Origin: an uncultured Collinsella sp.
Lineage (GTDB): Bacteria; Actinomycetota; Coriobacteriia; Coriobacteriales; Coriobacteriaceae
DNA: 64,000 nt
Reading direction: 5' to 3'
Assembly (NCBI GenBank): GCA_900549345.1
Contig: UROC01000002.1
Location: 4,003-68,002 of the forward strand
Of the stretch, positions 1 through 7,593 are shown piece by piece; position 1 is the stretch's first letter; each line of letters begins with the position of its first letter. The position numbers and the translations under genes are program-made. The notes beneath the pieces are model-generated. The model ran no database searches and had not been told where the DNA came from. It worked only from the letters and a program-made list of their open reading frames with translations.

Positions 1-351
1 GAGTACCTGCGAGAACTCGATGATGTCGGGGTTGGCGTCGCGCCAGCGACTCTGCGAAGTGATGATCAACAGGCCCGCGTCTTCGTCGAGCATGATGTTG
101 GTACGTCCGGCAGAAAGCGTGCGCGTGGGATTGAACGACGCCAGGCGCTCGGCATTGGCCTCACGGTAGGCGAGCTGCTCGCGGATATCGTCCGCGGTGC
201 TGGAGCGATAGCCGCCAAAGAAGGGGGAGAGCTTGCCGACGCACTCTTTGCACAGGTAGCCCTCGTTGATCTTGGTCTTGCCGAGAAGTCCCAGCTCGGT
301 ACCGCAAATCGCGCACTCTTTCTTCTCGAACATCTTGTCAAAGAAGCCCAT
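1..351 (-). CDS. DUF4428 domain protein (partial, C-terminus outside window)
   Basis: The reading frame starts at ATG 351 and runs off the left edge after 117 codons. The first 40 residues hold a CAICG...LCKEC zinc-ribbon pair, then a KLSPFFGGYRSSTADDI segment and a QLAYREAN helix. This order is the signature of the DUF4428 N-terminal domain, found in small cytosolic proteins of gut Actinobacteria and Firmicutes. No enzymatic function is known for the family. The remaining visible part (about residues 75-117) looks like a beta-rich domain. It is separated from the next gene by palindromic repeats, so it is probably its own transcription unit. Confidence 0.75.
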   Translation of the reverse strand, partial: MGFFDKMFEKKECAICGTELGLLGKTKINEGYLCKECVGKLSPFFGGYRSSTADDIREQLAYREANAERLASFNPTRTLSAGRTNIMLDEDAGLLIITSQSRWRDANPDIIEFSQVL

Positions 352-472
352 GGCTGCCTCCCATCAACAGGTAGCGTGTGTCACTTTTGATGATGGGGGA
401 GTGCGCAGCCTTTCACGATACCCAGACGGCTCAACGAGTCTCCACAACTGGGACACATGGCCCATTTTTCCT

Positions 473-532
473 ACTCATTGGGGACGTACTTAAATGAGTG
501 AAACTACTCATTTAAGTACGTCCCCAATGAGT
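473..532. repeat. Perfect inverted repeat containing GGGGACGTACTTAAAT
   Basis: A 27-nt arm at 473-499 is repeated in perfect inverted orientation at 506-532 around a 6-nt spacer. Each arm is itself palindromic at its ends (ACTCATT...AATGAGT) and carries the core TTGGGGACGTACTTAA. Near-copies of one arm occur at 7380-7406 and 25211-25237. It lies in the 347-nt gap between the DUF4428 and DUF1593 genes, which otherwise holds only the second palindrome at 543-606. Confidence 0.85.
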
Positions 533-542
533 GCCACAGAAT

Positions 543-606
543 GAGAGTGGATAATCTCCCGTTTTTGGCCTGTGTGCAGGCTCAAAGTGGGAGATTATCC
601 ACTCTC
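543..606. repeat. Perfect 18-bp inverted repeat hairpin
   Basis: GAGAGTGGATAATCTCCC at 543-560 is mirrored by its exact reverse complement at 589-606, with a 28-nt loop. It lies next to the preceding palindrome. It could terminate transcription arriving from the minus-strand DUF1593 gene, but no U-run follows closely. Confidence 0.75.
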
Positions 607-698
607 GTCATTTGGGTGTCCAACAATCCTCGCTCGTTTGGCGCCTGGGGACACTCTTTGTCGAATGCGGCGGCTGCCGAATGTGGGCGCCGTCCTTG

Positions 699-2210
699 CT
701 ATGCCACGGTTACGGCGACCTGGGCGTAGCGGCTGCAGGGGCGCTCGGCGCGCGTCTGCACGGTAAGGGTGAGCACAAGGCGGTCGCCGGGCCGCGCGTC
801 GGCGGGCACGATGAAAGCGGTGTCTACCGTGCATTCTTGCCACAGCGACAGATCCTGGGCGCCTGCATAGCTCGACGGGTCCACGGCGACATCCCAATGT
901 ACATCGAAGCCCTTGCCGTCGGGGTCGACGATGGTCGCTGTAAGGTCGACGCGCTCGTCGGCTGTGGCGCTGCGGTCGGCCGTGACCTCGACAACATGTG
1001 CCGGATGCGAGCAGGCTGCCGGATCATGGGCACACCATTGCGCGCGGGCGGCAAAGTCTTCCTGATAGGCACGCAGATAGGGATTGAGATTGTCGTCTGC
1101 GGGCGTGCCGATGGAGGCAAAACCGGCGGGCGCGTTCGCATCGGGATGCCCATCAAAAAACATGCGTCCCAGCAGCGTATCGAAGCCACGGTCGTCGATA
1201 CCGCGCAGGCCAAACGGCAGCAGCGGAATATAGGTCATGCTGTCGCCTTCGGCCATAAAATCGCCGCGCTCAAACTGCATCGCGGGCATGCCTTCCAGGC
1301 CCCAATCCAGACGGGCATGCTTGCCAAACTGAAAGCGCTCAGGCTCGTTTTCGTAGACCTTACCATCGCCATAGAGCATATAGCGTGCCATGAGGGGGCC
1401 GTTGCCCTGCGTGAGATTCTGCTCGGGCCAGGGAGCCTTAAACAGCGGCAGCGTATCGGGCTGAGCTGTTTTGGCGTCGACATAGCCGCCATACATATAG
1501 GGAACACGCCAAAAGATGAGCTCGGGAAAGAGCTCGCGCCCATGGTCGAGCCACGAGTTGTCCTGTCCCACGCCATCGGCAACGCCCATCACGCGCACCT
1601 TCTGATAGACCTGCTGCTGCACGGCGGGCCACTCGGGCGTGGCGCGATAGCGCTCGGCAATACTCATGAGGGCGCGAACGATCGTATTCATACCACCCCA
1701 GCTGAGCAACCATAACGTACGCGGATCATCATCTAAAATCGCCTGCGCAATTACGCGAGACCCCTCAGTTTCCTCAGTCACATCACCCTCAAAGGCAACA
1801 TTTCCCACAAAGGTGCGCTCGATCATCTGGGCGGGCGTGGGAAACGGCGGCTCACCGGCAGCGGCCGCATTTGCTTGCAACTGCGGCCAAGCCTGGGCAT
1901 ATTCATTACTCCAGAGACTCTCAATCCAATGCTCGGGAAACGGCCGATACTCACGAAGCTCGCCGGCTAGCGGATCGGGCTCATGAGGCACAACAGCCCA
2001 CTCATAAGAGCGCCGCCCTTTGGTCCGCCAATGCGAATTCACCTCGCCGAGCGTATGAACCCCATCCCCAAGAAAGTGATACTGCGAAGCCGTATACACC
2101 ACAGCCTGAACATCAAGCAAGTTGAGATACAGAGCCAAATGAACAAGCGAGTTCATATCATCGACTTCCATATCAGTGGTAACAATCACCCGAGTCAACT
2201 TCTGGGACAT
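699..2210 (-). CDS. DUF1593 nucleoside-hydrolase-like protein
   Basis: 503 residues. The start at 2210 (MSQKLTRV) was chosen because a GGAG motif sits about 8 nt upstream; the frame is open 8 codons further. The N-terminus has TTDMEVDD, the acidic metal-binding loop seen at the start of nucleoside-hydrolase folds, followed by WLLSWGGMNT and a GVADGVGQDNSWL segment. This matches the DUF1593 (Sde182-type) family, which has an N-terminal hydrolase-like domain and a C-terminal immunoglobulin-like domain (here from about residue 405, VVEVTADRSAT...). Members occur in carbohydrate-utilisation loci. No signal peptide is visible. It lies downstream of the esterase gene on the same strand, separated by a strong hairpin. 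Substrate unknown. Confidence 0.75.
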   Translation of the reverse strand: MSQKLTRVIVTTDMEVDDMNSLVHLALYLNLLDVQAVVYTASQYHFLGDGVHTLGEVNSHWRTKGRRSYEWAVVPHEPDPLAGELREYRPFPEHWIESLWSNEYAQAWPQLQANAAAAGEPPFPTPAQMIERTFVGNVAFEGDVTEETEGSRVIAQAILDDDPRTLWLLSWGGMNTIVRALMSIAERYRATPEWPAVQQQVYQKVRVMGVADGVGQDNSWLDHGRELFPELIFWRVPYMYGGYVDAKTAQPDTLPLFKAPWPEQNLTQGNGPLMARYMLYGDGKVYENEPERFQFGKHARLDWGLEGMPAMQFERGDFMAEGDSMTYIPLLPFGLRGIDDRGFDTLLGRMFFDGHPDANAPAGFASIGTPADDNLNPYLRAYQEDFAARAQWCAHDPAACSHPAHVVEVTADRSATADERVDLTATIVDPDGKGFDVHWDVAVDPSSYAGAQDLSLWQECTVDTAFIVPADARPGDRLVLTLTVQTRAERPCSRYAQVAVTVA

Positions 2211-2339
2211 AGGAACAGCTCCAATCAAAATCAATTCAGCCAGTTACGCGCAAGGCAAGACGGGACCCACGCCCCCATCGCCCGCGACCCGGCGGCCCGC
2301 CGGAATCGGCCGACCAGCGTTTCGAACAACGTTAACTTA

Positions 2340-2466
2340 GGGGGCTCTGACCTTTAGTTTTGTAAACATTCCGCAGCGCGAGCCCCGCTTATCCGATGCT
2401 CCGAAGGAGCAGGATAAGCGGGGCTCATGCGCGAGGACGTTTACAAAACTAAAGGTCAGAGCCCCC
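2340..2466. terminator. Long nested palindrome between esterase and DUF1593 genes
   Basis: Outer 28-nt arms at 2340-2367 and 2439-2466 are exact reverse complements (core CTGACCTTTAGTTTTGTAAA). Inside is a second stem, GAGCCCCGCTTATCC with GGATAAGCGGGGCTC, closed by a TGCTCC/GGAGCA hairpin. It begins 11 nt downstream of the esterase stop codon on the minus strand and would fold into a near-continuous 127-nt hairpin. Terminator function is inferred from position. The size and nesting suggest a repeat element. Confidence 0.7.
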
Positions 2467-2476
2467 GATGGGATGG

Positions 2477-3814
2477 TTACCTCGAAACCCTGGCCGACCA
2501 CTCCCAGCAGCCCACCGGCTCGCCGTCGATGAGTACGTTGCCCCCGTCGAAGTCTTGATAACACAGGTCGTTGAATTGGTGGATCCACACGCCGTGGTTG
2601 AACGTCTTCTTGGCCGAGCCGTCGGCCTCGCGATACACGCCGGTCAGGTCCTCGACATGGCTAAAGTAGGTGAGATGCACGTTGGCGCCGGCACCGCGCA
2701 GGCGCGCGAACAGCGGCAGCACGGTCTGTTGCGGTGACACAAGTTCGTCGCCCTTGGAGTGCGTAAACCACAGCGGCGTCTTGGCGAGCGCGGCTACGTC
2801 CTCCTCCGTGGCGTTGTACCACGGGGCACAGCAGGGAAGGCCGGCGGCGAAGAAATCGGGGTAGTCGGCGCACAGGCGCAGGGTCATAAAGCCGCCGTTG
2901 GAAAGGCCGGCAACCACGATGCGGTCGGTATCGATGCGATCGGCATGCTCGGCGACAAACTCATCGATGAGCGCCTTGAGCACGGGGGAGTAGATGCTCT
3001 GGTTGGAGCGACCGAGCTGCTCGACGCCGTTGTCCATCCAAAACGTGGGCGACTGCGGCACGAGCACCCAGGCAAAGCCGCCAAAGTAGCGCTGGATTTG
3101 CGCCTGGCTAATGGCCGTCACGCGGTTGCCGATATAGGCGCGCGTGGCGCCTTCGCCCTTCGTGGCACCCTTGCCTTCGCCGGCGCCGTGCAGGTACACC
3201 ACGAGCGGGGCCTTTTGGGGCACGACCGTGGCCTCGGGCGCGAAGGGATTGAAGCAGGCCGAGTCCTCTGCCTTAAAGCTGGGCTCAAAGAAGCCGTACT
3301 CGAGCGCAATACCATTGACGGCGGTCTTTTGCACGGCATTGCTCCAGCCCTTGAGCGCGGGGCAGATGTTGCCGCGACAGGCATCGAAGACCAAGCCGCT
3401 GGTGGGATCGTCGCCATCGTTGCCGGGAAGGGCTACGAGCTGCGTGATGCGCAGCTGGTCGTCGAGCAGGCGCGAGCCCATGACGCCGCCTTCAATCTTT
3501 TTGGTCAGGCGCTGCTCGGCGACTTCGAGCGCCACATGGGTGCCCACGGCGAGCTTGCGACCGTTCTCGTCACACGGATACGCGGCGAGAACGTCGATGT
3601 AACCCACGGAGGGCGCGGCATGGTCGGCGCCGTGCTCCTTGCGCATCAGAACCTCGCCCGTGCGCTCGTGACGCTCTACATATATATGGAAGGAGCGTGC
3701 GTCGATATCGTTGGCACGAACGGTGCACGGCAGGTCGAGCACAACCTTGCTGATCCAGGGGCCAAAGTCGCCCAAGGTGGTGACGGTTGCGTAGGTACAT
3801 GACTTGAGTTCCAT
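2477..3814 (-). CDS. Alpha/beta-hydrolase (esterase/peptidase-like)
   Basis: 445 residues. The start at 3814 (MELKSCTY) is set by AGGGAGG six nt upstream; the frame stays open to 3871 without a ribosome binding site. The N-terminal half (about 1-190) is a beta-rich domain. The C-terminal half is an alpha/beta-hydrolase with PLVVYLHGAGEG (oxyanion region), VVAGLSNGGFM (nucleophile elbow, GxSxGG) and a late His in YFSHVEDLTG, as in PHB-depolymerase or prolyl-oligopeptidase-like esterases. No signal peptide is seen, so it is probably intracellular. It is divergent from the PTS gene at 4304 across a GTAAAC-rich region, so the two may share regulation. Its ester or peptide substrate is unknown. 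Confidence 0.75.
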   Translation of the reverse strand: MELKSCTYATVTTLGDFGPWISKVVLDLPCTVRANDIDARSFHIYVERHERTGEVLMRKEHGADHAAPSVGYIDVLAAYPCDENGRKLAVGTHVALEVAEQRLTKKIEGGVMGSRLLDDQLRITQLVALPGNDGDDPTSGLVFDACRGNICPALKGWSNAVQKTAVNGIALEYGFFEPSFKAEDSACFNPFAPEATVVPQKAPLVVYLHGAGEGKGATKGEGATRAYIGNRVTAISQAQIQRYFGGFAWVLVPQSPTFWMDNGVEQLGRSNQSIYSPVLKALIDEFVAEHADRIDTDRIVVAGLSNGGFMTLRLCADYPDFFAAGLPCCAPWYNATEEDVAALAKTPLWFTHSKGDELVSPQQTVLPLFARLRGAGANVHLTYFSHVEDLTGVYREADGSAKKTFNHGVWIHQFNDLCYQDFDGGNVLIDGEPVGCWEWSARVSR

Positions 3815-4303
3815 GAGCTTCCTCCCTTGTGCCACGCGTGCTAAATAATCGCGGCAATACAATCTAAACATGTTTAGTGTAATGCAGAAATCCAGAATAA
3901 GCAGATGAACTCGGTAAACGGCTCCATCAAACGCTCAATGAACTACTAAACACTCGTTTACTACTATCTAGCAGGGCTTTTGTTGATGAGTCAACAAGGC
4001 ATTTGGGTGCCAGATTATATAAAATCCCACGTAGACGGCCATTTATAAATTAACGCACTATATGTAATGCCTTGGCATTCAATTACGTTCACCCCCGATT
4101 TTCTACCGTTCACCGGACTGCAAACGGCAAAAGTGCCACAAATTCGATGCTGCGTGTAAACTAAGCGCTGTAAACGTTCAGTAAACAGATTGTTTACGAC
4201 AGCGTATCCAAGGGCTCGGCAGCCGTAAGGGGTTATAGCCGCCGGGCCAAAGGCGTGCCTACGTCCAAACGGGTAGACACACGATGATATGGGGAGGGGT
4301 CCC
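3815..4303. promoter_or_regulatory. Divergent regulatory region with palindromes and repeated GTAAAC boxes
   Basis: This 489-nt gap lies between the divergent esterase and PTS genes. Visible are CTAAACATGTTTAG (3864-3877, perfect palindrome), TAAACACTCGTTTA (3947-3960) and GTAAACA-gat-TGTTTAC (4181-4197), plus direct GTAAAC copies at 4156, 4170 and 4181. These look like operators for a LacI-type or similar sugar regulator. The half-site spacing varies (2, 4 and 5 nt), so a single regulator is not proven. No regulator gene is adjacent. Confidence 0.55.
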
Positions 4304-5731
4304 ATGGCAGTAGATAACAAACAGATTGCCACCGATGTCCTCGAGCTCGTGGGCGGTGCGGAGAATGTTACCGTCGCCACCAACTGCATGACGCGCCTGC
4401 GTCTGACGCTCAAGGATAACAACAAGGCCGATGTGGAGAAGATCAAGAAGGTCAAGGGTGTTCTGGGTTGCCAGTTCGCCGGCAGCCAGCTCCAGGTCAT
4501 CATCGGCCAGAACGTGCCCAAGGTGCTCGCCGAGTTCGTCGCCATCTCCGGCGTCAAGCAGGGTGCCGCGGTCGACGAGAACCTCGACGCTCCCAAGGAG
4601 AAGTTCGATATCAAGAACCTGCCCAATATCATCCTCGACTATCTGTCGGGCTCCATGACCCAGCTGATCCCGCTGCTCATGGCTGGCGGTCTGTTCCGCA
4701 CCATCGCTGCGGTTCTTGGCCCCACCATGCTCGGCGTTATCTCCGATACCGATCCGACCTACACGTTCCTCTACACCACCCTGTACGAGGCCACGTTTAC
4801 CTTTATCCCCATCTACCTGGGCTATGCCGCCGCTAAGAAGCTCGGCGCCACCCCGGTGCTCGGTATGCTCCTCGGCGGCGCTCTCATGGCCCCGTCTGTC
4901 GTCAGCGTCGCTACCCAGGAGGGTGGCGGAATCATCTCCGTCTACGGTTTCCAGATCGCCGCTGCCAACTATCAGCAGTCCGTCCTGCCGATCATCCTTT
5001 CGGTGCCGGTCCTCTACTTCATCGAGAAGTTCTTTAAGAAGGTCATGCCCGACGTGCTGTCCACGGTCTTCACGCCGTTCTGCACCATGATTGTCACGAT
5101 CCCCATCGCCTTCATCGTCCTTGCCCCGATCGGCAACGAGCTCGGCAACCTCATCGCCAACGCCCTCTTTGGTCTTGCTGACCTTGGCGGTATCGGTATC
5201 CTGATCGTTATGGCCATCCTCGGCGCCTTCTGGCAGCTCTTCGTGGTCTGCGGCATGCACATGCCCGTCATCCTGCTCGCTCAGGTTCAGATTATCGCCG
5301 CCGGCTACGATCCCTTCGTCTTCGTTTCCACCAACTGCGCTATGGCCGCTGTCTGGGGCTGCGCCTTCGGTGCCTTCCTCAAGATGAAGAACCCCGACGA
5401 GAAGGGTCTTGCCCTGGGTTACGTCATCTCCGCTATCGCCGGCGGCGTCACCGAGCCCGCGCTCTTCGGTATCCTCATGCGCTTCCGTCGCACCATGCTC
5501 GGCATGTTCATCGGCGGTGCCATCGGCGCGGTGTTCTCCGGCCTCATGGGTGTTACCTACTACCTGGCCGGCGGCGCCTCCAACTTCCTGGTCTTCACCA
5601 ACTACCTGCAGGGTGGCCAGATGAACACCGTCTGGGCTATCGTCGGTATGGCAATCTCCTTTGTCATCGCCGCTGCCGTCGTCTTTGCCACTGGCTTCTC
5701 CAAGGAGGAGCTCGCCGAGATGGAGGCCTAA
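4304..5731 (+). CDS. PTS sugar transporter, EIIBC (glucose/beta-glucoside family)
   Basis: 475 residues. The start MAVDNKQ is preceded by GGAGGGGTCCC; an upstream in-frame ATG overlaps that site and is rejected. Residues 1-85 form the EIIB domain with the phosphorylated cysteine in TNCMTRLRLTLKD. From about residue 110 a multi-span EIIC domain follows (LIPLLMAGGLFRT, FIPIYLGYAAAKK, GGVTEPALFGI). There is no EIIA domain, so it must receive phosphate from an EIIA encoded elsewhere. It imports and phosphorylates a sugar at the membrane. With the downstream glycosidase and the divergent esterase it appears dedicated to a glycoside, whose identity cannot be read from sequence. Confidence 0.88.
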   Translation: MAVDNKQIATDVLELVGGAENVTVATNCMTRLRLTLKDNNKADVEKIKKVKGVLGCQFAGSQLQVIIGQNVPKVLAEFVAISGVKQGAAVDENLDAPKEKFDIKNLPNIILDYLSGSMTQLIPLLMAGGLFRTIAAVLGPTMLGVISDTDPTYTFLYTTLYEATFTFIPIYLGYAAAKKLGATPVLGMLLGGALMAPSVVSVATQEGGGIISVYGFQIAAANYQQSVLPIILSVPVLYFIEKFFKKVMPDVLSTVFTPFCTMIVTIPIAFIVLAPIGNELGNLIANALFGLADLGGIGILIVMAILGAFWQLFVVCGMHMPVILLAQVQIIAAGYDPFVFVSTNCAMAAVWGCAFGAFLKMKNPDEKGLALGYVISAIAGGVTEPALFGILMRFRRTMLGMFIGGAIGAVFSGLMGVTYYLAGGASNFLVFTNYLQGGQMNTVWAIVGMAISFVIAAAVVFATGFSKEELAEMEA

Positions 5732-5772
5732 GGCCAAACCATTCGGACGCATACGACCTTACCTACACGACA

Positions 5773-5808
5773 GGGCCCCGTCAGGCGCAAGCCCGGCGGG
5801 GCCCTTCT
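5773..5808 (+). terminator. Intrinsic terminator after PTS gene
   Basis: GGGCCCCG (5773-5780) pairs with CGGGGCCC (5797-5804) around a 16-nt loop, followed by TTCTT. It separates the PTS gene from the glycosidase and may allow partial read-through. Confidence 0.75.
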
Positions 5809-5941
5809 TACAAGGTAGACTGATTGGGGGCGCGTGGCGCCTACTCGCCGGGGCATGCTAAGCGCCAGGTGCTTTCGCGCGGGGTTACCGCGAAAGAATC
5901 TGCCGGTTCGCAACTCCTTTATCAAACGAAAGGACATGCAG

Positions 5942-7255
5942 ATGAGTTTGGGAAAGCTGACTGTTAACGGTCGTCAGGACGGCTTTTTGTGCGAGGGCAA
6001 ACCGTTCTTTTGGTTTGCCGATACGTGCTGGAGCGCGTTTACGAGCATTACCGAGGCCGATTGGGACTACTATCTGACCCGCCGTGCCGAACAGGGCATG
6101 AACGTGCTGCAGATCAACACGCTGCCGCAGTGGGATCGCTGCTGCCCCGATCTGGGCATTTGGCCCTATGCCAGCGAGGACGGCGTGCATTTTGATTGGT
6201 CCCGCCCCAACCAAGCGTACTGGGATCGCGCCGCCGCCATGTGTCGCGCTGCCGTCGAGCGCGGCATTCGTCCGGCGCTCGTGCTTATGTGGTGCAACTA
6301 CGTGCCCGGTACCTGGGGCGCCAAGATTGCCGAGCATTGCGGTGCCGAGGTTATGCCGCGCGAGGAGGTCCGTGCCCACGTTGTCCGCGTCGTCGAGAAC
6401 CTGGGCGAGTTCGATCCCGTCTACGTGGTGACGGGCGATACCGACTTTACCAGCGACGAGGCGATTGCCTACTACGAGGACGCCCTCGACGAAGTCGTCA
6501 AACGCGCGCCCGAAGCGTTGCGCACCATGCATATCAACCGCGGCAACCGCACCATTCCGTCACAGTACCTGGATCGTCTGGACTTTTACATGTTCCAGCC
6601 CGGCCACAACTACGAGGGCCAGCCCGAGGCATGGCGCCTGCCGCAGGACTTTATCGCCAACTATCCCAAAAAGCCGATGGTCAACTCCGAGCCCTGCTAC
6701 GAGCAGATGGGTGCGTCGCGCAACGTCTACTGGCGTTTCACCGCGCAGGATTGCCGCGCGAGCGTATGGTCGTCGATTCTTGCCGGCGCCAGTGCCGGCG
6801 TGACCTATGGCGCGCACGGTGTTTGGAACTGGCAGACCAGCAAGAGCCAGGGCTCGGTGCTGGGCGAGGGCTTCGATATGCCGTTCCGCTGGCAGGAGTG
6901 TCTGCAGTTTGCGGGCGTTTGGGACTTTGGCGCGATTGAGCACGTGCTTGCCGCCCTGGGCGCTACGGCTGCCGACGACGCGCTTGCCGTGGTTCCGGCG
7001 CAGGAGCTCCTCGATGACGCGCGCGAGGCCATTCGTTTGGCGCGCGTTGGCGATCGCGTCGTCACCTACCTGCCGCGCACCACGGCGCTCAAGTTTAAGC
7101 TCGACGGCGCGCGCGGCTGGACGGCGACGGTCCTCGACATGGAGGACAAGCGCATCGCCAAGCTGCCCGTCCGCGACAACGGTGACGGCACCGTGCGCGT
7201 GGCTCAGCATCCCTTTGAGCACGACGCGCTGGTGATCCTGACCTCCGGGCGCTAA
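5942..7255 (+). CDS. DUF4038 glycoside hydrolase (apiosidase-like, GH140-type)
   Basis: 437 residues. The start at 5942 (MSLGKLTVNG) is 8 nt after GAAAGG; ATG 5936 is too close to that site. The sequence has the DUF4038 pattern: KPFFWFADTCWSAF near the N-terminus, QINTLPQWD, VTGDTDF, MHINRGNR, NSEPCYEQMG and GVTYGAHGVWNW. The last 85 residues (LPRTTALKFKLDGA...) resemble the beta domain often appended to this fold. Family members include apiosidases of plant cell-wall degradation. There is no signal peptide, so it would act on a substrate already imported, consistent with the PTS gene upstream. Whether that substrate is phosphorylated is inference. Confidence 0.8.
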   Translation: MSLGKLTVNGRQDGFLCEGKPFFWFADTCWSAFTSITEADWDYYLTRRAEQGMNVLQINTLPQWDRCCPDLGIWPYASEDGVHFDWSRPNQAYWDRAAAMCRAAVERGIRPALVLMWCNYVPGTWGAKIAEHCGAEVMPREEVRAHVVRVVENLGEFDPVYVVTGDTDFTSDEAIAYYEDALDEVVKRAPEALRTMHINRGNRTIPSQYLDRLDFYMFQPGHNYEGQPEAWRLPQDFIANYPKKPMVNSEPCYEQMGASRNVYWRFTAQDCRASVWSSILAGASAGVTYGAHGVWNWQTSKSQGSVLGEGFDMPFRWQECLQFAGVWDFGAIEHVLAALGATAADDALAVVPAQELLDDAREAIRLARVGDRVVTYLPRTTALKFKLDGARGWTATVLDMEDKRIAKLPVRDNGDGTVRVAQHPFEHDALVILTSGR

Positions 7256-7298
7256 CGGCTCTTCTCCAACATTTACAACCCAGTCCCTTTCATTAGGC

Positions 7299-7406
7299 TG
7301 CGACGGAATGGTTCCTGCATGACGGCTTCAAGCTGCCAAGGGGAGCCATTCCGTCGCACCCTTTGTTTACTCATTGGGTACTCATTGGGGACGTACCTAA
7401 ATGAGT
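7299..7406. repeat. Hairpin plus partial GGGGACGTA palindrome
   Basis: TGCGACGGAATGG (from 7299) pairs with CCATTCCGTCGCA (ending 7358), a perfect stem downstream of the glycosidase stop. It is followed by a single 27-nt arm at 7380-7406 that differs at one base from the arm at 473-499. A partial repeat (ACTCATTGGGTA) just before it suggests a rearranged copy. The rest of the 338-nt gap before the LuxR-type gene shows only its ribosome binding site. Confidence 0.75.
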
Positions 7407-7593
7407 GGCAGTTGGGGGATACTCCTTGCCGAGTTGGAGCTTGCGCGCGCCCCTTCTGGGCCATGCGGTTCAAAATCGCGGCGTGATGTGGACGACTGGG
7501 GTCGAATTTGCAACATTTCGAACTTGGCTTCGATATTGAGATTGGTTCTTTATTAAAATGGTGTTCCGGACAACAAAGCGGGTGGGGGTTACC

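Noticed and set aside
612..1715. 367-codon plus-strand frame
   Set aside because: Antisense to the DUF1593 gene, which has a recognisable TTDMEVDD motif; the plus frame starts inside a palindromic repeat.
4015..4632. 205-codon minus-strand frame over the PTS start region
   Set aside because: Runs through the GTAAAC regulatory region and is antisense to EIIB; no site and no motif.
4259..5752. 497-codon open frame antisense to the first PTS gene
   Set aside because: Same shadow pattern (Glu/Asp/Gly/His repeats) opposite a verified EIIBC.
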